NCBI GenBank assembly: GCA_050331455.1
Contig: JBHJGV010000023.1
Location: forward strand, 1 to 64,000
Reading direction: 5' to 3'
Length of the DNA stretch: 64,000 bases
DNA from: CAYUYV01 sp050331455
Lineage (GTDB): Bacteria > Pseudomonadota > Alphaproteobacteria > JAJFIK01
A program made the translations under genes and the position numbers. Position 1 is the stretch's first letter, and each line of letters begins with the position of its first letter. Shown here piece by piece: positions 1 through 9,115 of the stretch. A model generated the notes under the pieces. It had not been told where the DNA came from. It searched no databases and saw nothing but the letters and a program-made list of their open reading frames with translations.

Positions 1-57
1 CCCGGTCCCACCCAGGCCTTCCACCAGCAAAGCCCCTAATGGGGCCGCAGCTGGTGG
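1..57 (+). other. possible 3' end of an upstream gene, with a nested hairpin
   Basis: The first frame is open from base 1 to a TAA at 37-39, so this may be the last dozen codons of a plus-strand gene lying to the left. Overlapping it is a nested inverted repeat: ccaccagc (21-28) pairs with gctggtgg (50-57), and gcccc (32-36) pairs with ggggc (41-45). With the strong terminator at 111-137 this fits the end of a plus-strand transcript. Too little is present to identify a protein or RNA. Confidence 0.25.
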
Positions 58-110
58 TTGGGCATCAGCGCCGCGCTGTCACCCCAAGATCATCCTTCCC
101 CCCCCCCCTG

Positions 111-137
111 CGGGCCCCGGACGGGGCCCGCTTTTTT
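111..137 (+). terminator. intrinsic terminator
   Basis: A perfect 9-bp G+C-rich stem, cgggccccg (111-119) and cggggcccg (122-130), with a very short loop, is followed by c and six T. It is read on the plus strand and lies upstream of the glycerate kinase gene, so it most likely ends the transcript entering from the left. Confidence 0.85.
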
Positions 138-177
138 ATGCTCGCCGCTGCGGTGTCCCAGGGGGTAAGCTGGGACG

Positions 178-1479
178 ATGGCCAAGCCCGACCGGTTCGT
201 GAGACGCTGTCCCATGCGCGATCACCTGATGGATCTGTGGCGCACGGCCCTCAAGGCGGCCGATCCTTCGGCCGTCCTGCCGCGCGCCCTGGCACGCCAT
301 GGGGTAAGCGAAAAAGCCGTGGTGATTGCAGCGGGGAAAGCGGCCGGTCCCATGGTGTCGGCCCTGCCGGACAGCCTGCGGCGGCGCGCGAGGGGTCTCG
401 TTGTCTGCCATACCGCCTGCCCTGCGCCTCCGGTTGGCTTTGAGGTCATCGAGGCCGGCCATCCGGTGCCCGATGCGGCCAGCGCCCGGGCCGGCGACGC
501 GGCCCTCGCTCTCGCGCGCCGTCTTGACCCGGATGACTGTCTGGTCGTCCTCCTCTCGGGCGGCGCCTCGGCCCTGCTGGGCCGTCCCGCGGACGCAGTC
601 CGGCTCGAAGACATGGCCGCCCTCACCCGGGATTTGCTGGCCAGCGGCGCGCCCATCGGCGCCATCAATACGGTGCGCCGGGCCCTGTCCGCGGTGGCCG
701 GCGGCCGACTGGCGGCGGCGGCCCATCCGGCCCGGGTCGTGACCCTGGCCATTTCCGATGTGGTCGGCGATCCGCCGGCGGATATCGGGTCGGGACCCAC
801 GGTGGCGAGCCCAACGGCCCTCGCCGATGCGCGGGCCGTCCTCGACCGCTTCAGCTTCCGCCCCACAGCCGCGATCCGAACCGCCCTCGCCGACGCATCA
901 AACGAGCCTCCGGAGGCGGAGGATCCACGCCTTCAACGCCAGAGCTTCGAGGTTATTATCAGCCCGGCCATGGCCTTGGGCGCCGTGGCCGCGCGGGCCG
1001 AGGCGCTGGGCTTCGTGGTCCATGATCTGGGGGCGGATCTTGAGGGGGAGGCGCGCGCCGTGGCCCGGACGCATGCCCGGCGCGCCGCCGCGTTGCCGGC
1101 CACGGATCGGCCCCAGATTCTGCTCTCGGGTGGGGAACTCACCGTAACCCTGGGCGAGCGGCACGGCGAAGGCGGTCCCAACCAGGAATACGCCCTCGCC
1201 GTGGCCCAAGCGCTGGGCGATCGCCGGGGCTATCAGGTCTTGGCGGCGGATACGGACGGACGGGACGGCCTGAATATGGGCCCCGCCCATGCCGGCGGCT
1301 TCGCGGATCACACGACTCCGGCCCGGGCCTGCGCCGTAGGCCTGTCCTTGAGCGCCGTTCTCCACGCGCACGACAGCGCAGGCGCCCTGCGGACCCTGGG
1401 CGACGCCCTCGTGACCGGTCCGACGGGCACGAATGTGAACGATCTCCGTATGATCCTGGTGGAGCCGTGCCCCCCGTAA
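178..1479 (+). CDS. glycerate kinase (DUF4147/MOFRL family)
   Basis: 433 aa. Expected to phosphorylate D-glycerate with ATP to 2-phosphoglycerate, the MOFRL-type (GckA/TtuD-like) reaction that feeds the serine cycle, glyoxylate or hydroxypyruvate into glycolysis. The N-terminal DUF4147 half carries the conserved GKAA near residue 50 and LLSGGASAL near 120. The C-terminal MOFRL half has LSGGELTVTLG and GGPNQEYAL (about 320-345) and the acidic AADTDGRDG motif near 360. Length is normal for the family. The ATG at 178 has a weak GGGA upstream; a second in-frame ATG at 214 gives a start closer to many homologues, so the first 12 residues are uncertain. It appears to be transcribed alone, after a terminator. 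Cytoplasmic. Confidence 0.9.
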   Translation: MAKPDRFVRRCPMRDHLMDLWRTALKAADPSAVLPRALARHGVSEKAVVIAAGKAAGPMVSALPDSLRRRARGLVVCHTACPAPPVGFEVIEAGHPVPDAASARAGDAALALARRLDPDDCLVVLLSGGASALLGRPADAVRLEDMAALTRDLLASGAPIGAINTVRRALSAVAGGRLAAAAHPARVVTLAISDVVGDPPADIGSGPTVASPTALADARAVLDRFSFRPTAAIRTALADASNEPPEAEDPRLQRQSFEVIISPAMALGAVAARAEALGFVVHDLGADLEGEARAVARTHARRAAALPATDRPQILLSGGELTVTLGERHGEGGPNQEYALAVAQALGDRRGYQVLAADTDGRDGLNMGPAHAGGFADHTTPARACAVGLSLSAVLHAHDSAGALRTLGDALVTGPTGTNVNDLRMILVEPCPP

Positions 1480-1584
1480 TGGTGCGCCGCGACCCAGCCC
1501 TTAGATCTTTTGACGTACATCAAGGACGACAGCCACGGTAAATGGCGAGGTGCGCGGGGTGTGGACAACGGATTGGGTCAAGCC

Positions 1585-4230
1585 ATGACGGCGGATGGGT
1601 CAAGCGCGCCTTTTGAGGCGGCGCCATTGGAAGGCTTGAGCACGATCGAAGCGGCCGCCCGGCTGGAGACCTTTGGTCCAAACCGCCTGCCGGAGCCGGC
1701 CGAACCGGGACTCGTGGCGATCTTCCTCAGCCAGTTCCGCAGCCCCTTCATCTTTATTCTGTTGGTTGCCGCCCTCGTCTCCCTGGCGATCGAACAATAT
1801 CCCAGTGCGGTGTTCATTTTCGCCGTGCTGTTGATCAATGCGGCGATTGGGACGGCCCAGGAGTTTTCCGCCCAGCGGTCGGCCTCTGCCCTGCGCAATC
1901 TGGTTCGCGGCCAGGCCACCGTGCGCCGCAGCGGCCGCGACGTGACCGTTCCCATCGAAGATGTGGTGCCGGGGGACCGGGTCCTGCTGACCTCCGGCGA
2001 CAAGGTGCCCGCCGATCTCATCATCGACGACGCACGCGATCTGACCGTCGATGAAAGCATGCTCACGGGCGAAAGCCTGGCGGTGGGCAAGAGTTCCGAT
2101 GCGGTCGTGGCCGCCGACGCGCCGCTGGCGGAGCGGTTCAACCAGGCCTTTGCCGGCTCGGTGGTCACGCGCGGCCGGGGCGAAGGGACCGTAACCGCCA
2201 CGGCCCTCGGCACCCAGATCGGCGCCATCGCACAGCGGGTCGGGGGGCGCCGGGTGTCCGAGCCGCCCCTGATGATCCGGATCAGGATGTTTACCTATCA
2301 GGTCTCCGGCGCCATCCTGCTCGCCATTCTCGCCCTCGTTCTGCTGATGCTGGTCAAGGGCGGTTACGGCGCGAACGAGATGGTCATGATCGCCATCGGC
2401 CTTGCCGTCTCCACGATCCCCGAGGGGCTTCCGGCGGCCCTGACCGTGGCCCTTGCCATCGGCATGCAGCGGATGGCCCGGCATAATGTCATCATCCGCA
2501 AGCTGATCGCGGTCGAGGCCCTGGGTTCGTGCACCTTTATCTGCTCGGACAAGACGGGCACCCTGACAGTCAATGAATTGACGGTCGCGCGGGTCGCCCT
2601 GCCCGGCGGCACCAGCTTCACCGTGACCGGCGCGGGCGTGGCGCCGGGCGGGGAAATCCTGGGCGCCCGGGCCGAACGGCTGCTCGATCTGTGCGTGACG
2701 GGCCTTCTCGCCAATGAAAGCCATCTGGACTACGCCGGCGGGGACTGGATCGCCCATGGCGACATCGTGGACGTGGCCTTCCTGGTGCTCGCCAAGAAGC
2801 TGGGCCTGTCCCTATCAGACGTGCGGCGCGACCAGGCCCAGGTCGATCTGATCCCTTACGAATCCGAGCGCGCCTTCAGCGGTTCCCTGAACCGCTATGG
2901 CGCGAGCCACCGGCTGCACGTGAAGGGCAGTCCGGAAAAGATCCTGGAGCTGAGCGACCGTATGCTGACGGCCGAGGGGGAGGTGCCCCTCGACCGCGCG
3001 CCCGTCGAGGCGCAATTCGAGGCACTGGCGACCCAGGGCTATCGCGTCCTCGCCCTGGCGCAACGGGAGGCCGAGCCCAGGGACGCCGAGGGCCAGCTCC
3101 GCGGCCTCACCTTTCTCGGCATGGTGGCCATGATCGATCCGGTGCGGCCCGAGGCCAAACCGGCCGTCGAGCGCTGCCTGCGCGGCGGCATCCAGGTGGC
3201 CATGGTCACGGGCGACCACCCGGCCACCGCCAAGGCCATCGCCCTCGACCTCGGTCTGTGCACCCCCGACGCGCCCGTGGTAACCGGGGCCATGATCCGC
3301 GAGGCCGCTGGCCGGAGCGAACAGGAGGTCGACGCCCTCGTCCGTCCGGCCCGGGTGTTCGCCCGGATCGAACCGACCCAGAAGGAACGCATCGTCCGGT
3401 CCTTCATGGAGGATGGCCATTTCGTTGCCGTAACCGGCGACGGGGTCAACGATGCGCCGGCCATGCGCCGGGCCAATGCCGGGGTTGCCATGGGCAAGGC
3501 GGGCACGGATGTGGCCCGGGAGGCCGCTGACCTGATCATCACGGACGATAATTTTGCATCCATTGTGGACGGGGTCGAACAGGGCCGGATCGTCTACAGC
3601 AATATCCGCAAAGTGATCTCCCTGCTGATCGCCACGGGGTTCTCCGCCCTGCTGCTGTTCTTCCTCGCCATTTTCGCCGGTTTGCCCGGGCCGCTGATCG
3701 CCGTGCAACTCCTCTGGCTGAACCTGGTGGCCAATGGCGTCCAGGACGTGGCGCTGGCTTTCGAGCCGCGGGAGGGAAACGAACTCGACCGCAAACCGCG
3801 CCGGCCGGATGAACCCATTTTCGAGCGGCACATCATCGAACATGTCCTGGTGGTGGGCACGGCGATGGGCGTGCTGGCCTTTGCCGTCTATGCCATCCTA
3901 ATTGAGCGCGGTGCGGCGATCGAGACGGCCCGCAATCTGACCCTCATGCTGATGGTGCTGTTCGGGAACATTCATGCCTTGAGCACCCGTTCGGAGAGCC
4001 GTTCCCTGTTCCGCATCCGGCTGTTCGCCAATCCGTTCCTGGTCCTCGCCGTGCCGCTGGCCCAGCTTGTCCATATCGGCGCAGCCTATGTGCCGGGGCT
4101 CGGCGATGTGCTGGAGCTGTCCCCGGTCACGCTCGGTCAATGGCTCACCCTATTGGGTGTGGCGCTGATCCTCCTGGTGGTGGAAGAGGTCCACAAAGCC
4201 ACGATCCGCCACCGTGCCGGCCGCGCTTGA
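1585..4230 (+). CDS. cation-transporting P-type ATPase (P2 type, Ca2+-ATPase-like)
   Basis: About 881 aa inner-membrane pump. An N-terminal cation-ATPase domain is followed by TM1-2, the actuator domain with TGES near residue 159, TM4 with PEGLP near 278 (the Ca2+-site signature of SERCA-like P2 pumps), the phosphorylation motif DKTGTLT near 322, TGD near 541 and the hinge GDGVNDAP near 618. Four or more C-terminal membrane segments contain NLVANGVQD. All catalytic motifs are intact, so an active pump is expected. Ca2+ is the best guess, but P2 pumps also include Na+ and K+ exporters and Mn2+ transporters. I chose ATG 1585 because residues encoded upstream of it (from TTG 1510) look non-coding. 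No dedicated regulator is adjacent. Confidence 0.9.
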   Translation: MTADGSSAPFEAAPLEGLSTIEAAARLETFGPNRLPEPAEPGLVAIFLSQFRSPFIFILLVAALVSLAIEQYPSAVFIFAVLLINAAIGTAQEFSAQRSASALRNLVRGQATVRRSGRDVTVPIEDVVPGDRVLLTSGDKVPADLIIDDARDLTVDESMLTGESLAVGKSSDAVVAADAPLAERFNQAFAGSVVTRGRGEGTVTATALGTQIGAIAQRVGGRRVSEPPLMIRIRMFTYQVSGAILLAILALVLLMLVKGGYGANEMVMIAIGLAVSTIPEGLPAALTVALAIGMQRMARHNVIIRKLIAVEALGSCTFICSDKTGTLTVNELTVARVALPGGTSFTVTGAGVAPGGEILGARAERLLDLCVTGLLANESHLDYAGGDWIAHGDIVDVAFLVLAKKLGLSLSDVRRDQAQVDLIPYESERAFSGSLNRYGASHRLHVKGSPEKILELSDRMLTAEGEVPLDRAPVEAQFEALATQGYRVLALAQREAEPRDAEGQLRGLTFLGMVAMIDPVRPEAKPAVERCLRGGIQVAMVTGDHPATAKAIALDLGLCTPDAPVVTGAMIREAAGRSEQEVDALVRPARVFARIEPTQKERIVRSFMEDGHFVAVTGDGVNDAPAMRRANAGVAMGKAGTDVAREAADLIITDDNFASIVDGVEQGRIVYSNIRKVISLLIATGFSALLLFFLAIFAGLPGPLIAVQLLWLNLVANGVQDVALAFEPREGNELDRKPRRPDEPIFERHIIEHVLVVGTAMGVLAFAVYAILIERGAAIETARNLTLMLMVLFGNIHALSTRSESRSLFRIRLFANPFLVLAVPLAQLVHIGAAYVPGLGDVLELSPVTLGQWLTLLGVALILLVVEEVHKATIRHRAGRA

Positions 4231-4499
4231 CGCCGCGCAACGGCCCCCTCTGCGCCGATGCCGGCGGTTGGGACCTGCAGCGCGTTACCATGCGTTCATG
4301 GGTTTCTCGGAATTCCGACTTGCGCGCAACGGCGATCCGTGCCCCTGTGGCCCTTCGGGATATCCAACAGGTCTATTGAGGGTTGTCGTCTCGCGCACCC
4401 GAGGGACCGGGGAAGCCCGACCGCCCATTTTGCCAGTCACGCCGAAGGACCGCCCATCCGGCCCGCCATGAGGCCCCATGAGCGGAGGGAGAAGCCCCA

Positions 4500-5102
4500 G
4501 TGTCCATACTTGCACAGTCGTCGGATCAATCCGCAAAGTCACCCCTCGCCAGCCTGTCGCCGTCGGCCAACGGTGCCGATGCAGGGACGTCGGGCCATGC
4601 GGCTTTTTTCATGGCCCAGGCAACCGTCGCCGGTGTCGAGAAATATCTGAAAGCGGCCCAGGATGTGATCCTTCCGGAAATCCTGCGTTACGACCTGGAC
4701 CTGGAACCCGGCGGCAAAGCGCACCGCGAATTCATGACAACCTTCATCAGCTTCGACGCCTACCGCACCATGGTCGCGCTTTGGAAAGAATCCGCATTCG
4801 TGGACGAAGCCGTTCGCAAGCAACTCTCACTGACCAAGCCCCAGGGCGATGCCACTTTCACGGTACCGGACCTGGCCAGCCGTCTGGTTCAGCACTGGGA
4901 CCGGGCCGAAGAGGCCGGTGAAGACCTGAAGGTCTGGCTCCAGCGCACCTTTGTCATGCCCCTCAGCCGCGCCGGCTATGTGGAGCGGGTGGTTAACTCC
5001 GACATGGCCATGGGCAAGTCGGGCGCCCCTCAGAACCCGACCCAGCTGCGCATGACCGAGAAATTTCATCGATTCATGGTCTCGTTGCACTCGCCGGCGT
5101 GA
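4500..5102 (+). CDS. hypothetical protein, about 200 aa
   Basis: GTG start at 4500 with GGAGG about 12 nt upstream. The protein is soluble-looking with no signal peptide or membrane segment. A Ser/Ala-rich start (residues 1-35) precedes a mostly helical, charged domain with several aromatic residues. I do not recognise the family. The 269-bp gap before it, after the cation ATPase, holds no gene I can support. Coding signal rests on the good ribosome site, base composition and lack of a better frame. Confidence 0.65.
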   Translation: MSILAQSSDQSAKSPLASLSPSANGADAGTSGHAAFFMAQATVAGVEKYLKAAQDVILPEILRYDLDLEPGGKAHREFMTTFISFDAYRTMVALWKESAFVDEAVRKQLSLTKPQGDATFTVPDLASRLVQHWDRAEEAGEDLKVWLQRTFVMPLSRAGYVERVVNSDMAMGKSGAPQNPTQLRMTEKFHRFMVSLHSPA

Positions 5103-5268
5103 CGGGCCGCCCGGTCGGCGCGGCGCGCCCGGGCCGCTGGCCTGGGCACCTGGCCTCGGATCGGGAAAGCGAGCCTCCAAGCGGCGAACATGGCATAGTA
5201 AGAATGTCATGCTGGATGGGGGGTCCGGCCGGGACATGCGTCCAGCACTGTGTGAACGGGAGTGACCG

Positions 5269-6345
5269 ATGACGCTCGTCGAGATGAAGGGCAAGAACAG
5301 GGCCGCGGAAAAGAGCGATCGCGAGCGGGATACGGCGTCGCTTGCAGGGGGCGAAACCGCTCCGGTTACGGCGTCCGGGCCGGTCAACGGTCACCGGACC
5401 ACGCCGCCCGCAACCGTGTCCAACGAGGCCGGCCATATCGAGATCCGACTCGGCGACCCGGAATTCGCCGACGACAGCGCCGCCGAGGCTCCAAAAGCCA
5501 AAAAGACCGATGCCGCAGACCATAAGGGTGCGCCTCTCAAGGGGGACTCGGCGGGTGAAAAGATCGGTCCTGATGCCGAGCCGTCCGACAAAGACGGTGC
5601 CGAAAAGGCGTCCACCGGATTTCTGAGCCGGGTGCGGTCCTTTGGCGGGACGTGGCTCGGGCGCGAGCGCCGGGACGAAGAGGATAAGCCGGATCAGGAC
5701 ACCCCGGCCCCGGCCGCCGCGCCGGCGCAAACCAAGACCGGGCCCGCAGGACCAGTCAATCTCCAGAAGACCGATGGGAAAACGCGGGCTCAACAGCCCA
5801 GCGAGGCGAAGCCGGCCGAAGCAACGCCGACCAAGCCCCAATCCGCCGAAACGAAAGCGGAAAGCTCAAAGCCTCAGGCCATAGCGAAACCGTCCGTGGA
5901 CGCGCTTTCGCAGACACAGCCCGCGACCATCCCGGCGCGCACCGCAGAGCCGCCTGCGACACCGGCCCAGGAAACACCGGCCCAGGAAACACCGGCAGTG
6001 GAAAAGCCGGCAGTGGAAAAACCAGTGAGACAGGGGGCGTCACCGGAAAAATCCGCTGCGCCCAAAGCGGCTGCCCCTGTTCCGGACAGCGCGGAAAAAC
6101 CCGAGCCGGTCGCAGGCGCGAAGGCCGACGGACGGAATGCCGAGACCGCCGTGGCCCCGGCGAAAGAAGAGCCCAAGGCCGAGGAGCAGCCCACCGAGGT
6201 GCCCCAGGCCTACAACACCCGCTTCGTAAGAATGCAGGACACGGGCCCGCTCTTTTGCGCCTCGCCGGAGGACGACGAACGGCGGCGCAAGATCGTGCTG
6301 GAATTCATGGCCGCTGAAATCGCAAAACGTCGAACCCCGAAGTAA
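5269..6345 (+). CDS. long disordered Pro/Ala/Lys/Glu-rich protein with a short ordered C-terminal tail
   Basis: 358 aa, ATG at 5269 after a GGGAG ribosome site. No signal peptide or membrane segment. Residues 1 to about 310 are low-complexity (Ala, Pro, Lys, Glu, Thr), including a four-fold 5-residue repeat near 231-250 of the TPAQE/KPAVE type. Only the last 45 or so residues look folded: YNTRFVRMQDTGPLFC, then an acidic-basic helix DDERRRKIVLEFMAAEIAKRR. This layout suggests a flexible linker presenting a C-terminal interaction motif, which is inference. The frame is supported by the maintained amino-acid bias over more than 300 codons. No homologue recognised. Confidence 0.7.
   Translation: MTLVEMKGKNRAAEKSDRERDTASLAGGETAPVTASGPVNGHRTTPPATVSNEAGHIEIRLGDPEFADDSAAEAPKAKKTDAADHKGAPLKGDSAGEKIGPDAEPSDKDGAEKASTGFLSRVRSFGGTWLGRERRDEEDKPDQDTPAPAAAPAQTKTGPAGPVNLQKTDGKTRAQQPSEAKPAEATPTKPQSAETKAESSKPQAIAKPSVDALSQTQPATIPARTAEPPATPAQETPAQETPAVEKPAVEKPVRQGASPEKSAAPKAAAPVPDSAEKPEPVAGAKADGRNAETAVAPAKEEPKAEEQPTEVPQAYNTRFVRMQDTGPLFCASPEDDERRRKIVLEFMAAEIAKRRTPK
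5959..6018 (+). repeat. four tandem 15-bp repeats inside a coding region
   Basis: Units acaccggcccaggaa (twice), acaccggcagtggaa and aagccggcagtggaa follow without gaps and encode TPAQE, TPAQE, TPAVE, KPAVE. They lie in the disordered part of the surrounding protein, and their number probably varies by replication slippage (inference). Confidence 0.9.
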
Positions 6346-6351
6346 GCGCGG

Positions 6352-6380
6352 ATCGGTAAGGCGGCCCGGCCTCTACCGAT
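6352..6380. terminator. hairpin between convergent genes, probable terminator
   Basis: Arms atcggta (6352-6358) and taccgat (6374-6380), continued by aggc/gcct around ggcccg, form an 11-bp stem with one bulge. It sits in the 43-bp gap between two converging genes. There is no T-tract on either side, so the terminator role is inferred from position. Confidence 0.45.
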
Positions 6381-6388
6381 GGCCGCGT

Positions 6389-7339
6389 TCAACCCTCCGG
6401 CTTCAGCCCGAACAGCCGGTAGACCGCGAGTTCGCCGGCTTTCAGGGCCCTCAACCGCTCCCCCCACATCTCCGTTTCCCGGGCCAGGGCCTGGACGAAT
6501 TCCCGCCGGTCGCAGACCCGCTCGTCACCGTTCTGGAGCATATCCAGCAGGCGGCCCCAGCCCGGCGTTGTGGCCGAGATAAGATCGATATAGGCGTCGG
6601 TCATATCCTTGCGCACCCGCAGATCGAAGCCGGCCTCGCGCATGGCGCGGGCCAGGTCGTCCGCCGTCGTCAAAACTGCCCCGCCCCAGATGTCGGAAAA
6701 GGCCGTGGTTGCCAGGCGCTCCGGATCTCCGGCCTCGGTGACCACATAGTCGGTGACAAGAGCGCTGCCCCCCGGGCGTAAGGCGGAGTAGACCTGGCCC
6801 ATCATGTGGTCCTGACGGCCCAGGGTGTGGAACTCGTCACGAGACATCACGATGTGGTATTTGCCGTCCGGCAACGCGGTGGTCTGGGGATCGAAATGCT
6901 GGACACTGACCTTCCGTGCCAGTCCCGCCATGAGGCACTGCTCGCTCGCCGGCTCGATCAGATCCGGGCGCGCCTCGTAACCGGACACCCAGATGCCGCT
7001 GTCCCGGCACAGGTCCCGCGCCGGCCCGCCGAGACCAATGCCGAGAAGGGCGAGGCTCTTGTCCCGGGAAATGGCAAGTTGACTGACCAGACTCAGAATG
7101 AAATCTCTGTCGCCGGGCCCCAGATAGCCCTCTCCCCAAAGCGCCTGGGCGATGGTCAGATGATCGGCAAGCTGAGGGATACGGGGGACATAGAGGGGCG
7201 ATCCCTCTTCCGGACCGGACATGTCGGCGGGCGCCGGAGTGAGATAGGCCTCATCCGGTTCCTGAAGATCCGCCTCATCCAGTCCTTCCCACCACGCCAG
7301 AAAACGCCGGCGCATCCGGGTGACGTCCATCGCCATCAC
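6389..7339 (-). CDS. class I SAM-dependent methyltransferase-like protein
   Basis: 316 aa, cytoplasmic. A glycine-rich SAM-binding motif I (LALLGIGLGGPARDL) lies near residues 100-115, followed by an acidic residue ending the next strand (YEARPD). Further on, IVMSRDEFHTLGRQDHMMGQVYSALRPGGSALVTDYV has the layout of motifs II and III of Rossmann-fold methyltransferases. The first 90 residues are not obviously catalytic and may cap the site. The substrate is unknown. The start is one of two closely spaced ATG codons (MMAMD), so it is uncertain by a few codons. Monocistronic, with a convergent neighbour on one side and a 120-bp gap upstream of the next minus-strand gene's end. Confidence 0.7.
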   Translation of the reverse strand: MMAMDVTRMRRRFLAWWEGLDEADLQEPDEAYLTPAPADMSGPEEGSPLYVPRIPQLADHLTIAQALWGEGYLGPGDRDFILSLVSQLAISRDKSLALLGIGLGGPARDLCRDSGIWVSGYEARPDLIEPASEQCLMAGLARKVSVQHFDPQTTALPDGKYHIVMSRDEFHTLGRQDHMMGQVYSALRPGGSALVTDYVVTEAGDPERLATTAFSDIWGGAVLTTADDLARAMREAGFDLRVRKDMTDAYIDLISATTPGWGRLLDMLQNGDERVCDRREFVQALARETEMWGERLRALKAGELAVYRLFGLKPEG

Positions 7340-7460
7340 CGTGCTGATCGCCCCTTGCCCCCATGCTCCCGCCTCCTGCGCCGATCCGTCTGCGCGGCGC
7401 CGGACCCGTGGCTATAGTGAACAGCAGACGGATTGAGGATTTGCTAATCATTGAACCGCC

Positions 7461-8486
7461 TCACGGGACGCTCGGCGCACCCGCCTCGGGACAGGCCGGG
7501 GTGCCGGCAAACCCCGCACCCCGGCTGCCCTTCGCCCCTGGGCCGGTCGACCCGTCGATCCAGTGCGCCACATCCCGGCGCACGGTATGCGCCGCGAGAT
7601 CGCGCAACAGCATGTGGTAACTGCCTTCATAGATCAGAGCGTCGAGGTGGCCGGGACACAACCGCCCGATCACCGCCCGCACGGGCGCCTCGGGCACCAA
7701 TTCGTCCTTCAGGCCGTAGAGAAGCAGCACCGGCACGGCCAGGGGCCGGGCGGCCTCGTATCCCCGGTCCATGACCGACACCAGGCCATAGGCCGCGTCG
7801 ATGCGGGTCTCCTTGATGACGAGTGGATCGGCCGACAGGGCCCGTAACATGGCGATATTGTCCGACGGCGTCACACCGGCCCGCCCGCCCGACAAGGTTT
7901 TCCAGGGCAGTGTGTGGGCGGCGAGCCAGAGGGACGCGCGGTACAAAAAGGGCAGCGTGGACCACCCCCAAACGGCGGGCGCTGCGAGGATCACCCCATC
8001 GGGCCGGGCCACCCCCTCCGCCACGGCGGCGAGGGCCACGGCGCCGCCCATGCTGTGGCCAAGCAGGAAAACGGGCAGGTCCCGATGGCGGGCCTTGATG
8101 ACAGTCACCGCCGCACCCGCATCCTCGATCAGGCGATCCGATCCGGGCCAGACTCCGCGCTGTTCGGTACGGCCGAAGCCACGCTGGTCATAGGCATAGA
8201 CGGTGATCCCGGCCTCCCGGGCCCACCAGGCCGCGGAGGCCGCGAAGGCATTGGCATAGTCATTCATGCCATGGAGCGCCAGGATGACGGCGCGGGGGGC
8301 TTCGGCCCGCCAGACCATGAGCGGCAGGCGCGTTCCGTCGGCCATGTGCAATGCCGCCTCGCCCAGCATGGGTCTGACCGGCGGGCTGGCGGGACCGGGC
8401 GCCTGCAGCCTCGGCGCACAGGCACCGACGGCCAGCATCGCGCAAGTGAGCCCCACACGGATCAAAATGCCGGATAGAGTGGTCAA
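7461..8486 (-). CDS. lipoprotein alpha/beta hydrolase (lysophospholipase/monoacylglycerol lipase-like)
   Basis: About 341 aa. A lipoprotein signal with lipobox AVGAC near residue 23 precedes an alpha/beta-hydrolase domain with oxyanion-loop HGMNDYANAF, nucleophile elbow GHSMGG, a later Asp in LYGLKDELVP and a His in YEGSYHMLL, completing a Ser-Asp-His triad. The hydrolase_4/MGLL pattern suggests a lysophospholipase or monoacylglycerol lipase anchored in the envelope. I chose the TTG at 8486 because it overlaps the stop of the upstream gene as TTGA and gives a full signal peptide; GTG 8453 or ATG 8438 are alternatives. It ends a three-gene minus-strand operon with the UDG-like and DUF3253 genes. 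Confidence 0.8.
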   Translation of the reverse strand: MTTLSGILIRVGLTCAMLAVGACAPRLQAPGPASPPVRPMLGEAALHMADGTRLPLMVWRAEAPRAVILALHGMNDYANAFAASAAWWAREAGITVYAYDQRGFGRTEQRGVWPGSDRLIEDAGAAVTVIKARHRDLPVFLLGHSMGGAVALAAVAEGVARPDGVILAAPAVWGWSTLPFLYRASLWLAAHTLPWKTLSGGRAGVTPSDNIAMLRALSADPLVIKETRIDAAYGLVSVMDRGYEAARPLAVPVLLLYGLKDELVPEAPVRAVIGRLCPGHLDALIYEGSYHMLLRDLAAHTVRRDVAHWIDGSTGPGAKGSRGAGFAGTPACPEAGAPSVP

Positions 8487-9115
8487 GCCCCGCGCTCCCG
8501 CTGTGGCTCCCGGACCAGCCTCGCCACCCGCTCCCTCAGATGGGGCAGGACGTCGGCCTCGAACCAGGGATTGGCCTTGAGCCAGACATTGTTGCGCCAG
8601 GATGGATGGGGCATGGGAAGGAAGCGGGGACCGTAACTGCGCCAGGCGGCGACGGTGTCCGTCAGGGTCCGGTGGGCGTCTTTGCCGAGATGCCATTTCT
8701 GGGCATGGGCCCCCACCAGCAGGATCAAATCGAGGGCGGGCAGGTGCTCGAAGACCGAGCTCCGCCACAGGGGCGCGCATTCCTTGCGCGGCGGCCGGTC
8801 CCCACCCTTGGCGTCCAGGCCCGGGAAACAAAAGCCCATGGGCACGATGGCGACCAGCCCTTCATCATAGAACGTGTCCCGATCGAGTCCCATCCAGGCC
8901 CGCAACCGCACACCCGAAGGATCATTGAAGGGCGTGGAACTGGCATGGGCCCGGGTGCCTGCGGCCTGGCTGGCGATACAGATCCGTGCCGTGATCCGGG
9001 CACGGATGATGGGGTTGGGCTCATGGGGCAGCGGCGCAGCCCTGCCCCGGGGCGCGTCCCGGCAGACGCGGCAGGCGCGGATGCGGGCCACCAACCGGTT
9101 CAGGGGATCGCTCAT
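8483..9115 (-). CDS. uracil-DNA glycosylase family protein
   Basis: About 210 aa. The N-terminal CRVC pair, the central PFNDPSGVRLRAWMG segment and the C-terminal MPHPSWRNNVWL block match the conserved regions of the UDG-superfamily branch often annotated simply as uracil-DNA glycosylase family. The HPS-R-N block corresponds to the DNA-clamp loop. Family 4 enzymes carry four Fe-S cysteines. Only some candidate cysteines (CRVC, KEC, FC) are visible here, so a cluster is uncertain. Predicted role: removing damaged bases, or a related nucleic-acid function. Start and stop overlap both neighbours by 4 nt, indicating translational coupling. Confidence 0.8.
   Translation of the reverse strand: MSDPLNRLVARIRACRVCRDAPRGRAAPLPHEPNPIIRARITARICIASQAAGTRAHASSTPFNDPSGVRLRAWMGLDRDTFYDEGLVAIVPMGFCFPGLDAKGGDRPPRKECAPLWRSSVFEHLPALDLILLVGAHAQKWHLGKDAHRTLTDTVAAWRSYGPRFLPMPHPSWRNNVWLKANPWFEADVLPHLRERVARLVREPQRERGA

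Noticed and set aside
4325..4365. RNGDPCPCG-like stretch resembling a SEC-C zinc motif in a short plus-strand frame
   Set aside because: The motif lacks the second half (SGKKYKxCC/HC), the frame has no ribosome site, and the composition is that of shadow reading, so chance is more likely.
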